Below are positions 24,801-32,519 of a DNA stretch of 64,000 nucleotides, in pieces (position 1 is the first letter of the stretch; each line of letters begins with the position of its first letter). A model generated the notes under the pieces. It searched no databases. It was not told the origin of the DNA and saw nothing but the letters and a program-made list of their open reading frames with translations. Location of the stretch: positions 1-64,000 of the forward strand of contig CAMLJY010000029.1 in NCBI GenBank assembly GCA_946480465.1. The letters run 5' to 3'. The DNA is from an uncultured Burkholderiales bacterium. GTDB taxonomy: Bacteria; Pseudomonadota; Gammaproteobacteria; Burkholderiales; Burkholderiaceae. A program made the position numbers and the translations under genes.

Positions 24801-26725
24801 ACCGCGGCGAAGGCGTCCTCGAAGACCTGGTGCAGGCCGTCGACCTCGACCTCGCCGGCGGCATCGGCCGCCTGCAGGCCGAAGTCGTGGATCCACACCG
24901 GCGCGCTGGCGTCGGGCGTGACGCGGTACGGGTGCTCGTCCAGCACCTTCATGCCCAGGTGTTCGAGCATCGGCAGGCTGACGCTCAAAGTGAGCGGCTC
25001 ACCCAGCCGCAGCAGCTTGAAGCGCAGCGTGCCCGGTGCCGCCTCCAGCGGGCGGTACAGGCTCATCGCGACGGGCTGGCCGGGCGTCAGCGTGGCCATC
25101 ATCGCGATGTCCGCCATCGCGGCGCGGGCCGGGAATTCCTCGCGGTAGCCGGCCGGGAATGCGCCCTGGAACTGGCGCAGCAGCGCGATGCCGCGCGCCT
25201 CGCCGGCGGACTCGACCAGGGCGGTCTTCAGGTCGTCGGTCCAGCGGCGGGCGGCGGCGACCAGCCGCGCCTCGACCTCGCGCACGTCGAAGGCCGGGAT
25301 CTGGCCCGGCGTGGTGCGCACCATGATCTGGATGCGCGCCAGCACCGATTCACTCAGCGAGACGTTGAACTCCGAGCTGAGGCCGTTGAAGGCCTTCAGC
25401 AGGATGGCCTGCCACTTCTGCCGCAGCTCGGTGGTGTAGTGCTCGCGCGGCACGTAGATCAGGCAGGACAGGAAGCGCTCGAAGGGATCGCGCCGCACGA
25501 AGAGCCGGAAGCGCTGGCGGTCGCCCAGGTGCAGGATGCCGGTGGCGGCGGCCAGCAGTTCGTCGGTGGGGGTCTGGAACAGCTCGTCGCGCGGGTAGGT
25601 GGCCAGGATGTTGTCCATCGCCTTGCCGGCGTGGCTGCCGGGGGCCAGGCCGGCGCGGTCGATCACCTCGGCCACCTTGCGGCGCAGCAGCGGGATGTCG
25701 GCCGGGTTGGCGCTGTAGGCGGTGGAGGTGAAGAGGCCGAGGAAGCGGTCTTCGCCGATCACCGCGCCTGCGGCGTCGAAGCGCTTGACGGCGACGTAGT
25801 CGAGGTAGCCGGGGCGGTGCACCGTGCTGCGCGCGGTGGACTTGGTCACCACCAGCAGCTCGGGCCGGCGTGCGAAGGCGCGTACTTCGGGGGGGAGGGT
25901 GTTGTAGGTGGGCACCACGTCCAGGGCATGCTCGTCGCGCAGGATGCCGAGGCCCGAGCCGGGCACCACGCCCACCGCGTCGCCGCCGTCCTGGCCGCTG
26001 AGCGTGTGGCTGCGGCAGCCGAGGAAGGTGAAATGGTTGTCCGCCAGCCAGCGCAGGAAGGCCAGGCCCTCGTCGACCTCGCCGGGCGGCAGCGGCGGCG
26101 GCGCCGATTCGATCTGCTGCACGATCGACAGCGCCCGTTCGCGCATCGCCGCCCAGTCGGTCACGGCGGCGCGCACGTCGTCGAGCACGCCCTCGATGTC
26201 GGCCACCAGCGCTTCGAGCCGGGCGGGCTCCGGCACGCGGTCGACTTCCACGTGCATGAAGGATTCGCGCTGGCCACTGGCGCCCTGGGGCGCCAGGCCC
26301 AGCAACTGGCCGGCGGCATCGCGCTGCACGTCGACCAGCGGATGGACGATCAGGTGCAGCGTCAGGCCGTGGCGGTTGACCTCCATCGTCACCGAGTCGA
26401 CGAGGAAGGGCATGTCGTCGTTGACGATCTCGATCACGGTGTGGGTGGACTGCCAGCCGTGCTCGGCCACCGACGGGTTGAAGGCCCGCACTCGGGCGCG
26501 GCCCGGATCGCGCCGGCGCGCGAAATGCCAGTGCGACAGCGCGGCGCCGTAGAGGTCGGCGGTCTCGCGCTCGGCCAGGTCCTCGGGGTCGACCTGGCCG
26601 AAGTAGCGGTCGACGAAGGCGGCCAGCGTCTCCCCCTGGTCGGCCGGCAGGCGGGCCTGCACCATGGCCTTCACCGTGGCCAGCAGTTCGGCCTTGCGGC
26701 CGGCGCTTGTTGTTGTCGTCGGCAT
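21896..26725 (-). CDS. gdhB: Large NAD-specific glutamate dehydrogenase
   Basis: 1609 residues, the size of the 180-kDa class of NAD-glutamate dehydrogenase (Bac_GDH) that oxidises glutamate to 2-oxoglutarate and ammonia. The N-terminal ~700 residues are regulatory ACT-like modules ([19 protein letters not shown]). The catalytic core follows, with [28 protein letters not shown], cited by its ends, and [15 protein letters not shown] (~residue 845). [17 protein letters not shown] and [11 protein letters not shown] are NAD-domain signatures. The C-terminal ~350 residues are helical. The start at 26725 is the first ATG with GGAGA upstream. It is convergent with the broken PIN gene. Confidence 0.95.
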   Translation of the reverse strand: [1609 protein letters not shown]

Positions 26726-26784
26726 GTCTGTCTCCTTCTGGTCGGGCCGACTCTAACCCGCAGTGCCCCGCGATGGTGCGCGGA

Positions 26785-27723
26785 TCAGCCCTCGCACCAG
26801 GCCGCCGGTACCGTGGACGGCCGCCACTGCAGGTCCTGCTGCGCGCGCAGGTGGGCGAGCAAGGCGTCGACCACGACGCGCACCCGCGGCGACAGGAAAC
26901 GCCGGTGCGGGTAGTGCAGCACCACCTCGCGTTCGCCCGGCTCGTGGCGGCCGCGCAGCAGGATCTTCAGCGTGCCGGCGCGCAGGTGATCGGACACGTG
27001 CTGCAGGCCGGTCTGGCAGATGCCGGCGCCGGCCAGCGCCAGGTCCACCGGTGCTTCCGGGTCGCTGCACCACAGCCGCGCGGCCGGCGGCTGGCCTACC
27101 GGGTCGCCGTCGAACAGCCAGTGCGCCGTGGCACCCGAGGCCAGGCGCACGCCGATCAGCCGGTGCCGGGCCAGGTCGGCCGGTTCGCGCGGCACGCCAT
27201 GGCGGCGCAGGTAGTCCGGCGAGGCCACCAGCACCACCGGCAGCGGGCACACCGGCCGCGCCACCAGGCTGCTGTCGGCCATGCGCGCGCCGCGGATGCC
27301 GATGTCGAAGCCATCGGCGATCAGGTCCACCTGGCGGTTGTCCAGCCCCAGTTCGATCTCCAGCGCGGGGTGGGCTTCGAGCAGGCGCGGCAGCAGCGGC
27401 ATCACCCAGCGCCGGCCGAAGGCCACGCTGGCCGACAGGCGCACGCGGCCGGTCACAGCTGCAGTGGGCCGCGTGCTCGCGCCCACGGCCTCCTGCAGCG
27501 CGGCCAGGGCCGGCACCGCGCGGTCCAGGAAGGCCTGGCCCTCGGGCGTGATGCCGAGGCGCCGGCTGGTGCGCTGGAACAGGCGCAGGCCCAGCGCCTT
27601 CTCGAAGCCGGCCACGTTCTTGCTGACCGCCGCCGGCGTCAGGCCCAGCCGTGCGGCGGCGGCGGTGAAGCTGCCGGCCGCCGCCGCCTCCACCACGGAC
27701 AGCAGTCCTTGCAGGTTCTTCAT
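26785..27723 (-). CDS. LysR family transcriptional regulator
   Basis: 312 residues from the ATG at 27723. The N-terminal winged helix reads MKNLQGLLSVVEAAAAGSFT, then AAARLGLTPAAVSKNVAGFEKALGLRLFQRTSRR. The substrate-binding domain runs from ~residue 90 (GRVRLSASVAFGRRWVMPLLPRLL) and includes LVARPVCPLPVVLVASPDYL. It belongs to the CrgA/DsdC-like group. It is divergent from an exported metallo-beta-lactamase-like gene, 114 bases apart, the usual arrangement of a LysR regulator and its target; the inducer is unknown. Confidence 0.92.
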   Translation of the reverse strand: MKNLQGLLSVVEAAAAGSFTAAAARLGLTPAAVSKNVAGFEKALGLRLFQRTSRRLGITPEGQAFLDRAVPALAALQEAVGASTRPTAAVTGRVRLSASVAFGRRWVMPLLPRLLEAHPALEIELGLDNRQVDLIADGFDIGIRGARMADSSLVARPVCPLPVVLVASPDYLRRHGVPREPADLARHRLIGVRLASGATAHWLFDGDPVGQPPAARLWCSDPEAPVDLALAGAGICQTGLQHVSDHLRAGTLKILLRGRHEPGEREVVLHYPHRRFLSPRVRVVVDALLAHLRAQQDLQWRPSTVPAAWCEG

Positions 27724-27837
27724 GTCGTTCAACTCGCGGTTGAAGATGGCTGGAGCGGCATTGTCTTCGCGGCCGCGGTGGCGATTCCTACAGTGGCGCC
27801 CATCCCAACGACCTCTTCGGAGAACGGAGAAGAAGCG

Positions 27838-28809
27838 ATGAGCGTTTCCACCACGCGGCGCGCGCTGTTCGGCCTGCTGTCCGCGGCCACCCTCGGCCTG
27901 GCGGCGCAGGCCGCCCAGGCCGGCACCCTGAACGTGTTCACGTCGGACGCGGCCGGCTTCAACACCCATTCGGTCTGGTACGACGACGGCCGCGAGGTGA
28001 CGGTGGTGGACGCGCAGTTCACCCACGCCCATGCGCAGGCGGTGATCGACCATGTGAAGAGCCGCACCCGCTCGCCGATCACCCGCGTGATCGTCACGCA
28101 CCCCAACCCCGACAAGTTCAACGGCCTGCCAGTGTTCCACGCCGCGGGCGCGGTCAGCATCGCCTCGGCCGCCACGGCGGCGGCGATGCCCGACGTGGAC
28201 GCGTACAAAAGGCGTTTCTGGATCGACGTGGCCGGTGCCTTCACCGAGGCCAGCTACCCGCGCACCGAGCCGGTCAAGCAGACCTTCACGAAGCGGATGA
28301 CGATTCGCCTCGCGTCCGGTGAGACGCTGACGCTGACCGAGCTGGCGCAGCCCGGCATCTCCAGCCACCAGACGGTCGTGCGCATCGACAAGACCGGCGA
28401 CCTGGTCGTCGGCGACCTGGTGCATTCCAACCGCCATGCCTGGCTGGAAGGCGGCATCGTCGGCGGCAAGCCCGTGCCCACGCTGGCGGGCTGGAAGGCG
28501 GGCCTGCGCCAGCTGCCGCAGCTGGGGTCCGGCAAGGTCTACGGCGGCCGTGGCGACGCGCTGCCGGTGCGCGACGCAGTGGCGCAGCAGATCGCGTACC
28601 TGGAGCAGGTGGAGGCGCTGGTCGACCGCTACCTGGACGGCCTGGGCGAGCGCGTGCAGGACGTGGCCGACCCGGCCCGCCGCCAAGTCCACCACGCCGC
28701 CATCCAGTCCGCGGTGGCGGCCGCGTTTCCCACGTTCGCCGGACCGGACATGGTGGGCTACAGCGTGTACGGCTTGTTGCAGCAAAAGATCGCGCAGCGG
28801 CGGCCCTGA
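27838..28809 (+). CDS. Exported metallo-beta-lactamase-fold protein with altered metal motif
   Basis: 323 residues. The start has a GGAGAAGAAG ribosome-binding site, and MSVSTTRRALFGLLSAATLG with cleavage near AQAAQAG is a signal peptide with a Tat-like RR. The fold order of MBL hydrolases is kept, but the HxHxDH motif reads H88-P-N90-P-D92-K93: two of four ligands are replaced (His to Asn and His to Lys). Later LVVGDLVHSNRHAW keeps the conserved Asp. So it may bind one metal or none. Probably periplasmic. The divergent LysR gene is its likely regulator. Confidence 0.8.
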   Translation: MSVSTTRRALFGLLSAATLGLAAQAAQAGTLNVFTSDAAGFNTHSVWYDDGREVTVVDAQFTHAHAQAVIDHVKSRTRSPITRVIVTHPNPDKFNGLPVFHAAGAVSIASAATAAAMPDVDAYKRRFWIDVAGAFTEASYPRTEPVKQTFTKRMTIRLASGETLTLTELAQPGISSHQTVVRIDKTGDLVVGDLVHSNRHAWLEGGIVGGKPVPTLAGWKAGLRQLPQLGSGKVYGGRGDALPVRDAVAQQIAYLEQVEALVDRYLDGLGERVQDVADPARRQVHHAAIQSAVAAAFPTFAGPDMVGYSVYGLLQQKIAQRRP

Positions 28810-28959
28810 GCGGCGGCGTGGCGAATGGGGCAACCGGTCGCCGTGCGCCGGCGTGACTGGGAGTCACCGCAGCGTGCCAATGGTCACCACGGCACCGGGA
28901 CAGCGGGCCGTACACTGATTCGAAGCCCGGCCCCGGCCGGGCGCGAACGGAGTCCCGCC

Positions 28960-29454
28960 ATGCACTCGGTGCGCATCGAGCTGTTGCAGCAGATGCCGAT
29001 CTTCGGCGCCATCAGCGAAGAGGCACTGGCCTTCCTGCTGGAACCGGCCGCCGAGGTGCGCTTCGCCGCCGGCGCCTGGCTTTTCCGCGAAGGTGATCCG
29101 GCGCAGTCGATGTACGTGCTGGAGTCGGGCCGCGTCGCGATCCTCAAGTCCTGGGGCGGGCGCGACCTGCTGGTGCGCGAACTGGGCCAGGGCGACTGCA
29201 TCGGCGAGATGGCGCTGCTGGACCTGTTTCCGCGCAGCGCCTCGGTGCAGGCGGTGGAGGATTGCGTCGCCATCGAACTGACGGCCGCTCACTTGATGCG
29301 TTTGTACGAGCACGACCTGGAGCAGTTCGCGCTGATCCAGATGAACCTGGCACGCGAGATGAGCCGCCGGCTGCGGCTGACCGACGACCTGCTGTTCCGC
29401 TCGCGCATGGGCGAGCCGCCGGTGGCGACACCGCCGGTGTTCCGCAGCACCTGA
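28960..29454 (+). CDS. Cyclic-nucleotide-binding domain protein
   Basis: 164 residues from the ATG at 28960. One cNMP-binding beta roll: MPIFGAISEEALAFLLEPA, GAWLFREGDPAQSMYVLESG, and the phosphate-binding cassette CIGEMALLDLFPRSASVQA (~residues 84-102), which keeps the Gly-Glu and Arg that hold the cyclic phosphate. A C-terminal helix (LIQMNLAREMSRRLRLTDDLL) follows, but there is no DNA-binding domain, so it is not a Crp-type regulator. Function unknown; it may act through protein contacts. It is convergent with the tripartite sulfur gene (7 bases). Confidence 0.88.
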   Translation: MHSVRIELLQQMPIFGAISEEALAFLLEPAAEVRFAAGAWLFREGDPAQSMYVLESGRVAILKSWGGRDLLVRELGQGDCIGEMALLDLFPRSASVQAVEDCVAIELTAAHLMRLYEHDLEQFALIQMNLAREMSRRLRLTDDLLFRSRMGEPPVATPPVFRST

Positions 29455-29460
29455 AGACTC

Positions 29461-31734
29461 TCAGTCGCCGCCTGCCGCGCGCCCGGCCGGCCACAGCGCC
29501 AGCCCGCCGGCCAGGCTGAAGGCCTGGCGCACGCCCAGCCGCCGCAGCGCCTGCGCGGCCACCGCGCTGCGGTTGCCGCTGCGGCAGATGAAGACCAGCG
29601 GCGTCTGCGGCGGCAGCGCGCGCCAGCCGGGCAGCGCGTTCAGCAGCGCGGACAGCGGCACCGCTTCGGCCTGCGCCGCGCCGCGGGGCATGGGCAGTTG
29701 GCCCAGGCGCTGCTCGGCGGCCTCGCGCACGTCCACCAGCCGCGGCGCGGGTGCGGCCGCGACCAGGGCCTGCAGGTCCGCGGGCGACAAGGCGACCGCG
29801 GCCGCAGCGCAGGCGGCGTGCTCCCCGCTGTCCACGCGCGCGCCGCAGGCGAGCGTGCGGTACTCGGTCAGCCCCAGGTCGCGTTCCATCATCGCCTTGG
29901 CATCGGCGAAGGCCTGCGCATCCATCCGGCCTTCCAGCACCGCCGACAGCAGCGGCTGCGCGGCGGACTCGGTCGCCAGCGTGGTCGCGAAACGCTGGTC
30001 GTAGTCGTGGCCCGGCAGCAGCAGCGTGTCCGGGCCGGCCACCTGGGCCAGCGTCAGCAGCGAAGGGGCGAAGGCCAGCGGCGCGCTCTGCGCGAAATCG
30101 CTGCGCCCGAGGGCGCCCGGCATCACCATGTCGCCGACGAAGGCGGCGCACAGGCCGCGGCCGTCCTCGTGCAGCAGGTAGCTCGTCGAGTCCGCGGTGT
30201 GGCCGGGCGTGGCGAGCCGCGTGAGCCAGCGGCGTCCCAGCATGATGCGTTGCTCGCCCGCGGGCCAGCCCAGGTCGTCGATGGAAGCCGTTGGCGCCGC
30301 GGCCAGGGCCTCGCGCAGCGCGTGGGCCGACGAGGCGTGGTCGCCATGGCTGTGCGTGTCCAGCACCGCGGCCAGCGTGTAGCCCTGGCAGCGCAGCCAG
30401 GGCGCCAGTTGCGCCGTCAGCTGCGGCAGCGGATCGATGACGACGCAGCGGCGCGAGGCCGCGTCGGCGATGACGTAGCAGCAGGCGCCGTCGGCCTCGT
30501 GGCGCGTCAGGCCGTCGGCCAGGTTCGCGGGACCGGTGGCCGTGCCGCCCAGGCAGTTGGCGCGCACCGCATCGCCGCAGGCATGGATGCGGCTGCAGGC
30601 CTGGGCGATGAAGTCAGCGTCCACCATCGGCCCGAAGGACAGGCGAACGGCGGACTCGGCCTGCCAGTCCGGCAGCCCCATGGCCTGCAGCACGTGGCTG
30701 GGCTCGGCCCGCGCGGCACCGCAGGCGGAGCCGGCGGACACGCGCAGGCCCGCGGCGTCGAACAGGTCCAGCACCTGCTTCGAGCCGAGGCCGGGCACCG
30801 AGAAGCTCAGCGTGGTGGGCAGGCAGCGGTCGTGCCGGGTGTTGAACACCAGCCCCGGGAAGGCCGAGGCCAGCGCCTCGGCCAGTCGGTCGCGGAAGGC
30901 GGCCAGCGTGGCCGGGTCGCGGAAGCGATGGCCGCTGTCCAGTGCCGTCAGCACCGCGCCCAGCGCCGCGATGCCGCTCATGTTCTCGGTGCCGGAGCGC
31001 GCCGCGCCTTCCTGCCCGCCGCCGGCCATCAGCGGCGTGAAGGGCGCGCCTTCGCGCACGTACAGCAGGCCGATGCCCTTGGGCGCGTAGAGCTTGTGGC
31101 CGGAGTAGGGCGCGTAGTCGATGAAGCGGCCGGCCCAGCCGGCGTCCAGCCGCTGCGGCAGCTTGCCCAGCGCCTGCACGCTGTCGACCAGCCACAGCGC
31201 CGGGCTGTCGCCCAGGGCCTGCGCGATGCCGGCCAGGTCGCTGACCACGCCGGTCTCGTTGTTGGCCGCCATCGTGCACACCAGGCCGGCGGACGGGGCG
31301 TGAGCGCGCAGCCAGGCCAGGTCGTGGCGGCCATCGCGGTCCACCGGGATCGGCAGCAGCTCGAGCCCCAGGCCGAGCAGCGCGTTCCAGTGCCGCAGCG
31401 CCTCGGGCACCGCCTTGTGCTCGGTGGCGCCGTACAGCAGCCGGGTCGGCATCGGCTGTCCCGCGGCGCGGCGGGCGGCGAGGGACTGCAGCGCGGACAG
31501 CACCGCCGTCTGGATGCCCTCGGTGGCGCCGCTCAGGAACAGCAGGCGGCCGCCCGGCGCACCCAGCACGCGCCGCGCGCGATCGCGCACGTCGTCCAGC
31601 AGGGCGCGTGCGCGCAGGCCCGCGCTGTGGGTGCTGCTGGGGTTGCCGAAGTCCTCGGCCATCGCCGCCAGCGCGGCTTCTTTCGCCTCGGCCAGCACGG
31701 GCGTGGTGGCGTTGGCGTCCAGATAGATTTCCAT
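29461..31734 (-). CDS. Cysteine desulfurase - persulfide-dioxygenase-like MBL - rhodanese fusion
   Basis: 757 residues, three enzymes in one chain. Residues 1-390: class V PLP enzyme of the NifS/IscS type, with SGHKLYAPKG (PLP Lys214) and SAGSACGAARAEPSHVL (persulfide Cys338). Residues ~410-620: metallo-beta-lactamase domain of the ETHE1 type, with HSHGDH (461-466), TPGHTADS (His512), VGDMVMPGALGRSDF (Asp535) and LLPGHDYDQRF (His576). Residues ~645-757: rhodanese with Cys717 in VFICRSGNRS. Together they could take sulfur from cysteine, oxidise the persulfide to sulfite, and pass sulfane sulfur on. All catalytic residues are present. It is divergent from an Lrp/AsnC gene. The start at 31734 fits the desulfurase N-terminus MEIYLDANAT. 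Confidence 0.9.
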   Translation of the reverse strand: MEIYLDANATTPVLAEAKEAALAAMAEDFGNPSSTHSAGLRARALLDDVRDRARRVLGAPGGRLLFLSGATEGIQTAVLSALQSLAARRAAGQPMPTRLLYGATEHKAVPEALRHWNALLGLGLELLPIPVDRDGRHDLAWLRAHAPSAGLVCTMAANNETGVVSDLAGIAQALGDSPALWLVDSVQALGKLPQRLDAGWAGRFIDYAPYSGHKLYAPKGIGLLYVREGAPFTPLMAGGGQEGAARSGTENMSGIAALGAVLTALDSGHRFRDPATLAAFRDRLAEALASAFPGLVFNTRHDRCLPTTLSFSVPGLGSKQVLDLFDAAGLRVSAGSACGAARAEPSHVLQAMGLPDWQAESAVRLSFGPMVDADFIAQACSRIHACGDAVRANCLGGTATGPANLADGLTRHEADGACCYVIADAASRRCVVIDPLPQLTAQLAPWLRCQGYTLAAVLDTHSHGDHASSAHALREALAAAPTASIDDLGWPAGEQRIMLGRRWLTRLATPGHTADSTSYLLHEDGRGLCAAFVGDMVMPGALGRSDFAQSAPLAFAPSLLTLAQVAGPDTLLLPGHDYDQRFATTLATESAAQPLLSAVLEGRMDAQAFADAKAMMERDLGLTEYRTLACGARVDSGEHAACAAAAVALSPADLQALVAAAPAPRLVDVREAAEQRLGQLPMPRGAAQAEAVPLSALLNALPGWRALPPQTPLVFICRSGNRSAVAAQALRRLGVRQAFSLAGGLALWPAGRAAGGD

Positions 31735-31836
31735 GTCGTCTCCCCGGCGGCGGTCCACGCGGCTCGTGGCGCGCATGGCCTGCCTGGTCCGGCGTTTTCG
31801 TGATGGCCGGCAGTGTGCGATCCAGCGCGGGGAAAG

Positions 31837-31975
31837 TGCTTGCAATGTTTCGGCCTTCCGGCTCCGTGCCTGCAAATTCATTCCTGGCGCCGAGCCGTTC
31901 CTGAAAAATGCTTGCAATCTCAGGGCCATGGGCCTCGGGGCAGGGGATCGCGCAGGTTGCCGGCAGCTTGCGATT
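31837..31975. promoter_or_regulatory. Helically phased TGCTTGCAAT repeats, candidate Lrp-type operator array
   Basis: The 295-bp divergent gap holds TGCTTGCAAT at 31837-31846, TGCCTGCAAA at 31867-31876, TGCTTGCAAT at 31909-31918, and a looser AGCTTGCGAT at 31965-31974. The spacings of the first three (30 and 42 bases, 72 overall) are close to whole turns of DNA. Lrp-family octamers wrap DNA over several phased sites, so these are likely sites for the adjacent regulator. This patch is also clearly richer in A/T than its surroundings. Confidence 0.55.
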
Positions 31976-32029
31976 TCATTGCGGTAGATCTCAGAATCGG
32001 CGCTGCCTTTTGCTCAGGAAGCGCTGAAC

Positions 32030-32503
32030 ATGAGAAAGCTGGATGCCGTCGACCGCGAGCTGCTGAGGCTGCTGCAACAGGATGCGGACACCCCGGTCGG
32101 CAAGATCGCCGCCGCGGTCAACCTGTCGGCCACGCCATGCTGGCGGCGCATCCAGCGCCTGCGCGAGGAGCGCTACATCACCAAGCAGGTGGCCCTGCTC
32201 GACCCGGCCAAGCTGAACGTGGGCGTCACCGTCTTCGTCACGGTGCGCACCAACCAGCACAGCGAGGCCTGGTTCGACAAGTTCCAATCGACCGTGCGGA
32301 TGATTCCCGAGGTGGTCGAGTTCTACCGGATGAGCGGCGACGTGGACTACATGCTGAAGGTGGTGGTGCCCGACATCGCCGCCTACGACGTCGTCTACAA
32401 GCGCCTGATCAGGTCGGCCGACCTGTTCGACGTCAGCTCCAGCTTCGCGATGGAGGAGCTGAAGTTCACGACCGCGCTGCCGCTGGACTACGTGGCGGCG
32501 TGA
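32030..32503 (+). CDS. Lrp/AsnC family transcriptional regulator
   Basis: 157 residues. N-terminal helix-turn-helix (LDAVDRELLRLLQQDADTPVGKIAAAVNLSATPCWRRIQRL, cited by its ends, residues 3-43) and a C-terminal RAM ligand-binding domain (VGVTVFVTVRTN, VVEFYRMSGDVDYMLKVVVPDIAAYD). Start ATG with AGGAAG upstream. It is divergent from the cysteine desulfurase-MBL-rhodanese gene. Lrp-family regulators that sense cysteine (DecR/YbaO, CyuR type) control cysteine-detoxifying desulfidases in enterobacteria; by analogy this protein may sense cysteine and switch on the fusion gene. Confidence 0.92.
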   Translation: MRKLDAVDRELLRLLQQDADTPVGKIAAAVNLSATPCWRRIQRLREERYITKQVALLDPAKLNVGVTVFVTVRTNQHSEAWFDKFQSTVRMIPEVVEFYRMSGDVDYMLKVVVPDIAAYDVVYKRLIRSADLFDVSSSFAMEELKFTTALPLDYVAA

Positions 32504-32519
32504 GCAGCCGCCTGCCGCG

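Noticed and set aside
29461..31734. A housekeeping IscS for Fe-S assembly
   Set aside because: No iscU, iscA, hscBA or iscR is adjacent, and the protein carries MBL and rhodanese domains.
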